Source: Thysanoteuthis rhombus | Lineage: Eukaryota > Mollusca > Cephalopoda > Oegopsida > Thysanoteuthidae | Direction: 5' to 3' | Length of the DNA: 64,000 bases | Assembly: GCA_963457665.1 (NCBI GenBank) | Contig: OY735212.1 | Coordinates: 59,977,228-60,041,227 of the forward strand | Shown here: positions 21,977 through 32,178 of the stretch, one piece after another | Layout: each line of letters starts with the position of its first letter | Position numbering within the stretch: the stretch's first letter is position 1 | Notes under the pieces: generated by a model | What the model was told of the DNA's origin: nothing | Seen by the model: the letters and a program-made list of their open reading frames with translations, nothing else | The model's database searches: none | Made by a program: the position numbers and the translations under genes

Positions 21977-22287
21977 CAGGCATGGGAAATCCTTTGGATC
22001 TAGCAGACCACATAAGACATTCAACATCTTTATTTGGGCCACACATTCATTTGAAAAATTTTGATCATATTACAGAAAGTGTACTCAATTTCTATTTTAG
22101 ACAAACATGAATTACATTTATTATGTTATTGATTAGTGAAGTCAAACAATACTAATTTTACATTATAAAATTGACTCCCTGAAAAAAATTCTATCAGGTT
22201 CTAGATAAATGCCTAGATTGGCAGCGAACCACAAAAATATTGCCGATGACCAACTCTGTCCTGCGGGCCTGTGGTTGCCCATATGTG
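21977..22287. mobile_element. hAT-type MITE (second family)
   Basis: A 311-bp element beginning CAGGCATGGGAAATCC and ending GGTTGCCCATATGTG, imperfect terminal inverted repeats of the CAGGCATGGGCAA type known in hAT elements. The flanking octamers are GTGTAGAC (21969-21976) and ATGTAGAC (22288-22295), matching at 7 of 8 positions as expected for an aged 8-bp hAT target duplication. Just inside the right end is the GGCC-rich block CCTGCGGGCC. No transposase. Confidence 0.82.
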
Positions 22288-22295
22288 ATGTAGAC

Positions 22296-23674
22296 AGATT
22301 GGCAGCAGCAGTAGCAAGAATTCAAAACTTTCCGTGATGTAGTCCTAATTTGAGAATGTTCAAGATATTTGTATGCTATGTATGTAGAAAATGTTGATCA
22401 TAAATATCATTAATATCTTATTGTGCTGCTAACAAGAAACATGATGTATACCATAGAGACTTCTGACTGGCATTTTTTCATGAGAGAATTATAATTTGTT
22501 TCTTTTGGTTATCAATTTTGACCACGTTTTGCTAATACTATTGTTTAAAAATTGGATATTGTTCAGTTCACTGGTATTAGAAATAATGATAAAGAAAACA
22601 TTCTTACAGACAAAGCATTATTGTCATGATTGATTATTATTTCAAATTCTCTTTCCATGCAAATGTTTTGGGAATGCGAATATTGGAAGTAAGTGGATCA
22701 TCAATCTTAATAGAACAGCTTACTTAGAGTCTTGTTGGGAATCATTTCATGGTAAAGTTCAAGTTGAAAAACCTTTTTGAACCAATTCTTTCTTTTCAAG
22801 TCAAATATAAAAAGAGGAAGATAATCAGATGTGAAATGTTTAAATTGAATTGTTCTAAAAAGAATGTATTCCAGGAATTGATTCTTTATAAATATTTTCA
22901 GTTTTTTTCAAACAAGTAAATATTTTTTTCAGCAATCAATTGTGATGGAATTGATTTATGTATCAAAGATGGCAGTGCAGTTCATGGATTTTTTAGAATT
23001 GAAATACTGGTTGCCTATATTTTGGTACTCAATGACAAATACTATGTGAATATGATGGCTTTGAACCAACAATTCAAGAAAAAGTATCTAATCATATAAA
23101 TTGTAAAAAAGCTGTTTTTGTAATATTAAGCCTATAATTGTGAAATCTCAAACAATAAGCAAAATGATTGAAGTCTGAAAAAAAGAAAAGTTTGCTTAAA
23201 TGATGTGACGTATAATCAACAAGAATCAGCATTAGCCATAAATTAGTGGAAGCAGTTCACCTCTTTCTGAGACCCTCAGGTCCTTATTCTCACAATTCAC
23301 TGTGAAACTCAATTACCATAAATATTAGTATATAGGCTCAGTAGTATTGGAAGGGAAGTGCAGGGTGTAAATTTCTCATTCTAGTCCTTCCTAAAGTAAA
23401 GAAATATATGCTTCTAAAATCAGTGATGCTCCCTTTGGATATCTAATCTACAGTCCAAATCTTGCCAGTGTTTTGATTAATAATAATTTCTTACTCACAT
23501 TGATTATTAATTGCATTTTAAAGACCACTCTCTTAACAATGGGAAAAGAGGAAGAATTCAAACCTGATGTATGGATTTGTAAAAGTTGGCTCAAAGATGT
23601 TTTTTATTTCGATTTTTCCTGCCAGATCTGATATTATCATTATTCATTTTTGAAATTACTAGTTAGTACTTCAT
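22296..23674. other. AT-rich DNA, no feature recognised
   Basis: No frame above 60 codons and no shared repeat. Confidence 0.45.
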
Positions 23675-23679
23675 GACCA

Positions 23680-23990
23680 TCCGCTTGAATAGTGTAATGG
23701 TTAGAATGTCTGCCTCACTTGTAGAAGGTCCTGGGTTTGAGTCCAAGTACAAGTGAAGTGTATGGAAAACCCTTCATAAAGACAAATTTCCCTATGCACT
23801 CAGCAGCTAATTGAGTACACTGTAAGCTGTGTGATGAGGGTGAAGGTATTCCTTTGGTTGACTAGCATCCTGCCAAGAGGGTGGTCATAGAAACTTGTAG
23901 GTATAAAGTCCTGGTCTTGACCAGACGAGACTTGCAAGGATCACTAAGCTGACACTCACAATAGAGACTGGGGCTTTGTCAGTGGTCATC
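23680..23990 (+). repeat. tRNA-Val-type SINE
   Basis: The head has an RNA polymerase III A box matching consensus (TAGTGTAATGG) and a B box with one mismatch (GGTTTGAGTCC), 46 bp apart start to start. The stretch GTCTGCCTCACTTGTAGAAG has the form of a tRNA-Val (CAC) anticodon arm. A body of about 230 bp with no tRNA likeness follows (CCCTATGCACTCAGCAGCTA, GTCTTGACCAGACGAGACTT). It could be transcribed by polymerase III from the internal promoter. No target duplication could be fixed and the body's superfamily is not recognised. Confidence 0.78.
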
Positions 23991-26400
23991 ATATTTCATT
24001 GGGGATTGTCTCTTAAAAACATGATCCTTTACCTCATCACATGACTAAAGTTTTGATATGCCACAAAATTCATTTTTCAACAAAATTTCTTTCCTTTGAT
24101 TTAGAATTAAACAATAAATTTATGTAATCGTTTGATTACTAAGCAGTAAACACTTTCCTTGAAATGAAATACTTGAAAACTAACTTTGTTCTGACAAAAA
24201 TGTTTCCTAATTTAAATGATCTTATACTTATTGAGGATTAACAATGTTTTTTTTTGTTTGTCATTTTTTAGGCTTGAGATTTTCCAGTTTGGGATGGAAT
24301 TAATGGATTTCATTTGTATCTGTTTGACTGTTTTTTACTTTTTATTTTTGATCTTCTATTCGGTTTTATTATATTTATTTAAGACTTGAAATTCTGGCCT
24401 GCACTGTAACCAACTTTTCAACATTGATCATGTAAACTTTTTTTTTTTCATACGTTGGATTCAAATTGAAAAACACTCAATACAAGGAATTATATATCGA
24501 CTGGATTTCATGGTTCCAGCAGCAATAATCCCTGACTTGAACTATTTGGAGAAGTGTAATCAGGGCAATAATTCAAAGTGGACACAGAGTTTCCTCAACT
24601 GGACTTGGAACTTGATTTACTGATTCCATTTTCTGAGCTTGGATCCATCAGACCAACTCTTCATTGAACATTTGTATACAATGTTAAACATAGTGTAAAC
24701 ATTGGAAGAGATAATGAAAGGTACCTTTATACTCATTTGTGGATATAAAAAACTATAAGATATTAACCAATTCATCTTAATATAAAACATAAGTATCTAT
24801 AATAAGAATATATGTTTTAAATCAATAAAACTAAAGAAGCTTAATAAAAATTCATATTGCAAATTTGTGTTAACGGTTAGTGCTCATAAAGTTACTATGT
24901 TTGTGTTCTGCTTCATTCCAGACCAATTCCCAGAAGGCTTGTTGTTATTCTTTCAACTTTCTTTTTCAAAAGGACCAACGAGTTAATTTTCTATCTCTCT
25001 TGCTGTATTTGTTTCCACCCAATGAAACTAGAAATATATTTAGTTGGCTGAGGTATTTCTGAATGCTTTACACGTGCCACACATTCCTATCTGCATCTTG
25101 GACTGGTTCCATGTCTCACAAGGTCTCACAAGTCTGCTTCTGCTATGATTTCATTGTTAGCTTCTTCTGTTTGGCTGGCCTACCTGCTACTGTTCTAGGT
25201 ACACCACCATGAGTCTCTTCATCTTGCGATTATCCTTTTTGATAGTTTACACAGACTATTCACACAGGTGGCTCCTGCATAAGTAGTCCATCATTACCCT
25301 GAAATGTTCCACTTACCCTTAATCTACAGAGAAACAGGCAGACTGGTTTAAAAAGCAGAGGAAATAAATAGATACTAAACAGAGATGAAAAGAGAATAAC
25401 GTAGTAAATGACAAGACGGAGAAATGAACAGACAGAAAATCTGGTTGATGTATGTAATGATAAATAGACAGATTTATTCATTGATAAAATACCTCTAACT
25501 ACCTGTAGCTACAAACTGAAATGCATCTTACAATTTAGCTTAGTTACCTAAGTTTAGGATTTTTTTAAAAATTACTGCTTATCTGTTACGCTACTAATGC
25601 ATAGAAGTACTCCCTTCTGTAAACTCAATTCCTGAATGAATAGATATTTCAACTGATATATTCCTAATGGCCTATATTTAGTCCATCCTAAAAAATTACC
25701 AAATTGATCAAATTACACATGAATACTCTAGAGATGATAAGAAACATATTTTCAGTCTCATCTGTGAAGTAGAAGATGAAGGTGTGTCAGAGTGTGCTGA
25801 CAAATTTTGATAAAATTCTGGACATCATTTTTCTTTTACCTGATATCTTTCAGGTATTTAGATTGTAGTGGATTCATTTTTTTAATAAATTTTTTGTCTT
25901 CTTTGATCATATTCATCTTAAATTTATCATTTATGTGTAGAAAAGTTTCAGATAAGATAACACATGCTTGTGTGATATCAAAAAAAAAGTTAGCGTCTTA
26001 TATTTAGGTTGACAGGCATTTGTCGCTGCATAGCAAGTTCTGAAGTTTCTAAGATATGTAGATGTAAGATAACCGAGACGCAAATGTGAGATTAGGTTTG
26101 GGGGATATCTTGTTATGAAATTCACTGAAACACTTTATAAGTGCAATCCACAGTCATATCGTTAGTGCTTTGATTTCTTTATCAGTGTAAAACTAATAAC
26201 AGAATAGGAGGGAAAATCAGTGAAAGCAACTGGAATAAATGTGACTACGACTGGCAAGAAAAATGACTATTAGAAAAAAAAGATGTTGTGAAGAAAAGTA
26301 GCCAAGGCTCATTTGGCTATAGAACTGGTTTGAACAGGGAAATATCGATATGTAGATGGAATGATAAGTGTTGTTTTTGTGGGAATGCAGTTAGTATAAA
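23991..26400. other. AT-rich DNA, no feature recognised
   Basis: A 2.4-kb stretch with only short frames (60-73 codons) lacking domains. 25.06-25.26 kb is less AT-rich and its reverse strand reads lysine/arginine-rich in places, but nothing can be assigned. Confidence 0.4.
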
Positions 26401-26442
26401 GCCAGGTTCAAATTTAACAGCCACATTTCGTAAAGATTTATA

Positions 26443-26820
26443 ATGAACACATGGGGGTTGGTAGACACAATGGACCAGAATATCTCAAAATATCTGATTG
26501 GCATCCGAGGCAAGAAATGGTATTCATCATTAGTCTCCTACTCAATTGATATAGCAATGAATACAGCATTGCAAGTGCAGAAGATTTGCTCGGGAAAAGA
26601 TGCTATGAACCTTCTAGCCTTTAGCATAAGTGTAGTTATTGCAATCAGCCACAACATGGACAGGAAATAAGATCTGAAAGGACAGAAGAGAACTGGTTTG
26701 ATATGCTGGGCTTCTGTGTTATTCCTCCACAAAAAAAAAAAAATTTGCTGTACTTATTGTCATATGAAAACAAAATGTGATAAAGGTCTCCACATGAAAT
26801 GCTTCGAGTCATATTATTGA
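26443..26820 (+). pseudogene. piggyBac transposase, C-terminal fragment
   Basis: One frame (26443-26670) reads LVDTMDQNISKYLIGIRGKK followed by WYSSLVSYSIDIAMN. This matches the conserved GVD..D......Y...-R.KKWW/Y..L....D.....N block that follows the catalytic core in piggyBac transposases. A one-base shift lies just upstream (YNEHMG in the other frame). Downstream, in a different phase, 26746-26820 encodes CCTYCHMKTKCDKGLHMKCF plus four residues and a stop: the terminal cysteine-rich C..C....C.....H..CF domain, intact and ending in its own TGA. The catalytic core is missing and an A13 run interrupts the join, so the copy is dead. Confidence 0.9.
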
Positions 26821-26918
26821 ATAAAGGCTTATTCAAAAAATGTCATTTTTGTGTCACACATTTTCCTAGCGTGCTAAATTTTCATGATAGAATTGGGTTT
26901 TTTTACAAGTGAATTTGC

Positions 26919-27470
26919 ATTCATCATCAGTCTCTTAATGTCTGTCGTTGGACATAGACCTTCCCCAGAATTCGCCACATTTCTCTATCATGGGCATCAC
27001 GGAGCCAGTATTTTCTTAGTTTGTCTGGCTTGTCTCTTAATCTAATACTCTGCCGGCTTCAGTAGCACATGTGATCTCTGGGAATCCATGTCGTGAGTTG
27101 TGATGTCCATCGGTTGTCTGCCATTCTTGCGACATGGCTGGCCTAATTCCATTTGAGTTTTTTAATGAATTATATCATGTCCCTGACTCTTGTCTTCTCC
27201 CGGATGTATTGTGCTGGCTTGTGGTCTCTCCATGTGAGGTTGAGCATAATTCTTTCATGAGCACGTCACATGCTTCTCAGTTTGAGGGTCAGTCCCTTGG
27301 TTAGATTCCATATTTCAGCTCCATAAGTGACTATTGGGAGGATGTATTGGCTGTACACCCATCTTTTTAGCATTAATGGGATCATCTTGTTTTTTTGCAT
27401 TACCTTCCTAATATACTTCACTCTGTACTTCCATTTATACCAAAATTGGTTAAAAAATCTGGGCATCAAT
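26919..27470 (-). pseudogene. RTE-type reverse transcriptase, 3' end
   Basis: The longest RTE remnant here. The reverse frame at 27266-27469 gives KVMQKNKMIPLMLKRWVYSQ followed by YILPIVTYGAEIWNLTKGL, the palm/thumb-distal region (VLP-TYGAETW-LTK) typical of RTE-type reverse transcriptases. Other phases continue through AGHVARMAD and WRILGKVYVQRQT-like wording to a 3' tail written CATCATCAGTCTCTTAA on the forward strand. Frameshifts make it non-functional. The 5' nine tenths of the element, including the endonuclease and the FADD-type active site, are absent. Confidence 0.9.
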
Positions 27471-28048
27471 GGGTTAAGCTGAGCTATATTATTTGTTCAT
27501 GGATCACAGAAGCTTTATGAGTTTGCTAACTCAACAAATTGAATTCATCTTCTCCCAATTTGCTCTGAAGGAATATGCAATAAATTCTTGAATTATAAAA
27601 ATCATTTTTGCAATATCAGAAATCAAACTCCATCATCAGTTTGACAATCTGTTTCTAACACAATGGAAAGAATTCCATGCATTTAAAGAGATATGATATG
27701 AAGATAAATAACAGCACAAAAAGAATGACAGGTTAATAACACTAATCCTAATATATACAGATAATAGACTGAGAGAAAGACCACTTATTCAGATATTGAT
27801 GCTGACACACCAACACAGATTGATTGACAGTGCATTATAATATTGTGGGTTTCTTCAGAAACAACTTCAGGAATAGACTTTGATGGATGATTTATGGTTA
27901 TGATTAATCACCACTTGAAGAAAAATATCAAGATAGAATAATTGATGTTATATTTTATTGACTGGTTTCATTTGGGATCTTGCTGGCCTTCATGTCTCTT
28001 TTCTCAGTTTTATAAAATTTCTTTGCATCACAACCTACTCATGAAATT
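27471..28048. other. AT-rich DNA, no feature recognised
   Basis: No frame or repeat assigned. Confidence 0.4.
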
Positions 28049-28132
28049 TATATATATATCTATATCTATCTATCTATATATATATATATATGTGTGTATA
28101 TACACATATATATATATAGAGAGAGAGAGATA
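28049..28132. repeat. Compound microsatellite (TA)n-(TATC)n-(TG)n-(GA)n
   Basis: Successive TA, TATC, TGTGTATATACACA and GAGAGAGA blocks. The 63-codon frame across it is an artefact. Confidence 0.95.
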
Positions 28133-28704
28133 GTATTTAAGTACACGTTTAGCTTATAGATGTATTTTTTTTTTTTAGATCATATTTCAAAAGTAAAAAT
28201 TCTCCGATGGACATATCTGTATACAATTTACATTAAAAATACATATTCAACATTAAATCACACATTTATTCAAGTGATAAAAATGTTTGAAACCTAACAG
28301 AGAAAATTACAAGCTTATCAGTACCAAAGAAACATTTACTAGTCATTTTTTATTTACCTATTTATTTTTCCTAAATTCTTTTCAATATTTCAGAAGCAAA
28401 TGTGAAAGAGAAATCAACCACAAAAATAAAGCTCAGTTGTATTAGGATTGAACTTTGTTTATACAGTTTTCATATTGTAATCTTTTTTGTGATCATCAAA
28501 AACCCACTGAACAGAAAAATGTATCTGTGAATGAAGTGGTTGGCAAATTGATTCCTTTTGTCTTTTGTGCTTGTCACTAGGTTGGCCAAAATGTGAAATA
28601 GATTTTATGCCTTTGACAAAGACAAGATATGATAATATAAAACTCCTCTGAGCCTCCATTTCTATTTTATTCAGAGACTCTTTTTTATCACGTAATCAAT
28701 ATTT
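28133..28704. other. AT-rich DNA, no clear feature
   Basis: TAGGTTGGCCAAAATG at about 28.58 kb resembles the possible mariner end at 9342. The 66-codon reverse frame at 28459-28659 is unassigned. Confidence 0.3.
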
Positions 28705-29012
28705 GTACCTTGCGGAAATGAATCAACGTAGCCCGTGCATGTACCAGAACTAAATATCTAAAAAAAATATACATCTTTTCTCTGAAATTATCTATAAAAA
28801 GAAAAATGTACCTGCACAAGATTTGGGCATTATTGGTCCAAAATGACCGTTGTAGAAAAAAAAAAAAAATGGTGCTTAGTGGTGAACTCATTGACATTTT
28901 CAAGGTTTTAGCCCCAAAATGTGATCAGGAGTGCCCAGAGACACACATAGACAGACACACTGACAGAGAAGTTGATTGGTTGAACAGGTCATTTGTGGAG
29001 CTACATTGATTC
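28705..29012 (+). mobile_element. Family C element, near complete
   Basis: Starts TGAATCAACGTAGCCCGTGC and ends GTGGAGCTACATTGATTC, with all internal blocks (CAAGATTTGGGCATTATTGG, CAAAATGACC, TTTTCAAGGTTTTAGCCCC). The imperfect inverted ends are visible. TTGTACCTTGCGGAAA precedes the start, as in other copies. Confidence 0.8.
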
Positions 29013-29080
29013 CATAGTTCAAAGGTGCACACACCCCTACTCACACACGATGTTCCTAAAAATCTTATGTCATTATTCAT

Positions 29081-29082
<2 letters not shown>

Positions 29083-29114
<32 letters not shown>

Positions 29115-29122
29115 TATATATA
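29083..29122. repeat. (TA)n microsatellite
   Basis: About 40 bp of TA repeats with one GC interruption. Confidence 0.95.
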
Positions 29123-29811
29123 ACCAAGAAGGTTACTTAAACGCATGTAATTGCATGCCTCGATGAATCAGTACAGTGACATGTCGAAAAAATACCTACA
29201 AAATGCTCAAATGTCATCACATAGACATGCTTAAATATGCCCAATTATAGGCAAGTGTGTGTATACATGTATGAACACATATACATGTAAACAGACATGA
29301 ATTTTGCTCAAATACACATTCTTATTGATCTGGAAATCTTAGGATAAAAATCTGAAATATTTTCTTCCTGCCTTGGATTTCTTTTCCTTCTTTTGGATTT
29401 TATTTGATTTTCTTCAGTCATCTTTTGAATTCTATGAATTGCCTTGTCTTTAGTTCAATCTGCTTATAGGCTCTTTTTCCCCTTTTAATTAAATTTCAAA
29501 TTCCTAATTAGATCGTTAAATGTTGCCTTGGTCTGTGTTTGCTCATATTAATTATTTCCATTCTATTTTGATATTAATTTCTTCACAATTTCGGTTTCTT
29601 TTCTCTATTCATGTTTTCTATTCGCCTTGTGTCTTTGTTCTCTTTTGAAAATGGAACCAGGCGACTTTGTCAGTGCCAGCCAGTCATTTCTTTCTTTAGA
29701 AACTAACCCATCATAGCTAATTGACAAGATTTTATTTGTGAGATTGTGTAAAACATTTGACCCCAAATTGAATAATTACAGAATCCAATTTCATACTGAT
29801 TGATACTTTTG
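29123..29811. other. AT-rich DNA, no feature recognised
   Basis: A T-rich, CTTTT-rich stretch at 29.36-29.66 kb; no frame. Confidence 0.4.
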
Positions 29812-29814
29812 TTT

Positions 29815-30056
29815 CAGGCAGTCAGAGATATCATAGAATCCATTAAAAAACTCAAATGGCAATAGGCTGGTCATGTTGCAAGAACGGCCGACAACTACTG
29901 GACATCACAACTTAGAGATCATATGTAAAACTGTGGCTAATAGAAAATAGGATAGCATGACAAACTACACAAATTCAGGAAGTACTGGCTCTATGACGTC
30001 AATGATAATGAAGTCTCGTGAATCTTGGAGAAGGTCTATATCCAACGGCAGAAGCT
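29815..30056 (+). pseudogene. RTE-type reverse transcriptase, 3' end
   Basis: One phase reads QAVRDIIESIKKLKWQ-AGH and then VARTADNYWTSQLRDHM, the RTE C-terminal region with an in-frame TAG where tryptophan is expected. Later frames drift to LGEGLYPTAEAK-like wording. Fewer than 80 codons remain. Confidence 0.82.
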
Positions 30057-30779
30057 AAAAGGAATATTTGGTGGATTTTATAACTGGAATCCCTTGTGCC
30101 AGATATTAATACAATACATATGCTTGTTCAAGAGTAGGAATTACTAAATGTGACTTGGTGCAAATTAAGCTGAGAAAAGGGTTGAGAAAGGTTTTGTTCC
30201 AGCACATAGCTGAAAAGTGTAACAAAATTTGTATTGAAACTGACGAAATGGCACTGATTAGATGGATGTGGAAAAATATCTATTGAAGCAAGTGTATGTA
30301 CTTGGAAACCTGTTGTTTTCCGAATGATTAAGGTTTTTTCAGGTATGTAATCATCCTCAGTCTCCATACTGTGTAGTATAAATACATGCTGATTGGGATC
30401 CATTGAAGTTGAAAGTTGTACCCTGTGAATATCATGGATATTTCAAGTAATAAACTCTTCTCAAGCAAAAGAGCTCTTTATTCTCTACAGTGCATGGAAA
30501 TGAGCTTTGCTCACCTAGGACAAAGACTCGGCCATTACAATATAAGCAATATCTAAAAATATAATGCCGAGAGGTTACTCTATTTTTGGAGTTGACTTGG
30601 TGTAAGTAATCTTTTGAAAGCATTGTGTTGTAAAAGAGTTGAACAATACAATTGAATTGTAAAAAAAAGAAAAAAAAATTCAATGATGCCAACTGAAAAA
30701 TAGTTGGTATTTTTTGTGTTTGGAATAAATTTTAGAGGTAACTACAAATACATCTGATTATACACATATAAGATTCCAA
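30057..30779. other. Unassigned DNA
   Basis: Reverse frames of 91 and 86 codons (30128-30403, 30432-30692) show no motif. Confidence 0.35.
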
Positions 30780-31181
30780 TTAGAATATGCAGTGCAAGCA
30801 TGACCCCCACATAACAAAAACGATATAAAGGAATTGGAAAATATCCAGAGAAGAACAACAAAACTTGTTCCAGAACAAAAAAAAAACCCCACCCCTATGA
30901 AGAGAGCCTTAAAAGCAACATTCTAGAAAGGAGATCAAGAGAAGACATAATACAAACATTGAAAATAATAAAAGGCATCCACAACAACCTGGCTGAGAAA
31001 TTATTTACTATGAATAAAAGGAAAAAACAATATATATAAAGAACATAGCATAAAATTTTTTATAAAAACTTCTCACAAAGAACTGTCAATGATTGGAACA
31101 AAATAATGGATCAAGATCCAGAAATAATAGAATCTAAAACAATAAACAACCTTAAGAATAGATGTGATAATTACACAACAA
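30780..31181 (+). pseudogene. CR1/L2-type reverse transcriptase, C-terminal fragment
   Basis: Forward phases read LEYAVQA-PPHNKNDIKELE, then NIQRRTTKLVPE; further on ERRSREDIIQTLKIIKGIHN; then FSQRTVNDWNKIMDQDPEII and INNLKNRCDNY. This is the ordered C-terminus of CR1/L2/Jockey-group reverse transcriptases (LEYA-Q-W-P, IQRR-TK, R-RGD-I-TYKI-G, FSQR-VN-WN-LP, FK-RLD). One TGA replaces the expected tryptophan and there are at least two frameshifts. Confidence 0.9.
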
Positions 31182-31512
31182 ATAAGAAAAAAAATAGAAC
31201 AACAACAAATTAAAAACCTTCGAAAGTGGAAAAAAAAATGACTTGCCGACTGTAAAAGTGAGATACTGGTACAAAAATATTACATATTTTGACTTGTTAT
31301 ATATCTTATCTTAGTGATATAAGAGAAACTATGATTAGTAATGCCAGAATTGATTTATTTTCAGTGGGACAAATTATATACACTCACTTAAATGGCTGAA
31401 GAGAAGCACGGATCTTTGAAAGCCTTGTCAAAACTGCAAGAAGACATTATGAAATATATAACCATATACAACTCACTATCACACACCAAGCAAGCAGTAA
31501 ACTCTGCATGTT

Positions 31513-31514
<2 letters not shown>
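31182..31514. other. AT-rich DNA, no feature recognised
   Basis: Ends at the (TA)n tract. A 71-codon frame on each strand at 31388-31607 is mostly microsatellite. Confidence 0.4.

Positions 31515-31554
<40 letters not shown>
31515..31554. repeat. (TA)n microsatellite
   Basis: 20 TA units. Confidence 0.97.
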
Positions 31555-31557
<3 letters not shown>

Positions 31558-31843
31558 GAACCTTATTCGAGCACACACCTCTTTCTTTCTCATTCATACA
31601 CATATAAATATGTTATAGTAATAAGTAATGATTTTTCGCAATCAGTCAGAGTAATTGCTATGTTGCTTTTATAACCTAATATGATAAGGATGTTAATTGT
31701 CCATTCAACCCTTATCTTTTACATAAGTTGTGACTAGGTGGTAATTTCTTTTGGTTTTTATGATGCCTGAGATGATGAAATTAATCACACAATTGTATCA
31801 GTGTTGCTTTTTGTGATCATTTAATGTGACTAATAAATTAAAT

Positions 31844-32178
31844 TGAATCACTATAGCCCCACAAATGACCTGACCAACCAGTCAAGTGGGCTACATTCTT
31901 CTCTCTCTATTTGTCTGTTTGTATGTCTATGGGAACTTCTGATCACATTTTGGGGTCTTGTCCGCCACAAGGCACCATCTTTTTGGAGTCTCTGTAGACC
32001 AACAATGCATAAACCTACTGCTGGTACTTTTTTTTAGAGAAAACATCTATTTTTTTATGGGGGATAATTTCAGTTAAAAAATCTATTTTTTAAGATAATT
32101 CATGAGATAATTTTGAATAATTTATTCCGGTACATGTGCAGGCTATGGTGATTCATTTATGCAAGGTACGGATATCAT
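31844..32178 (-). mobile_element. Family C element, best copy
   Basis: TGAATCACTATAGCCCC opens the forward strand and GCAGGCTATGGTGATTCA closes the inverted pair at 32155, about 15 bp of terminal inverted repeat 312 bp apart. Beyond it TTTATGCAAGGTACGGATAT continues the family consensus. The element therefore extends about 20 bp past the inverted repeat on this side only. Confidence 0.85.

Noticed and set aside
23690..23765. Functional tRNA-Val gene
   Set aside because: The acceptor stem does not pair and a long non-tRNA body follows; it is a SINE head.
28577..28660. Mariner element starting at TAGGTTGGCCAAAATG
   Set aside because: Only an 11-base match to the possible end at 9.34 kb and no second terminus.
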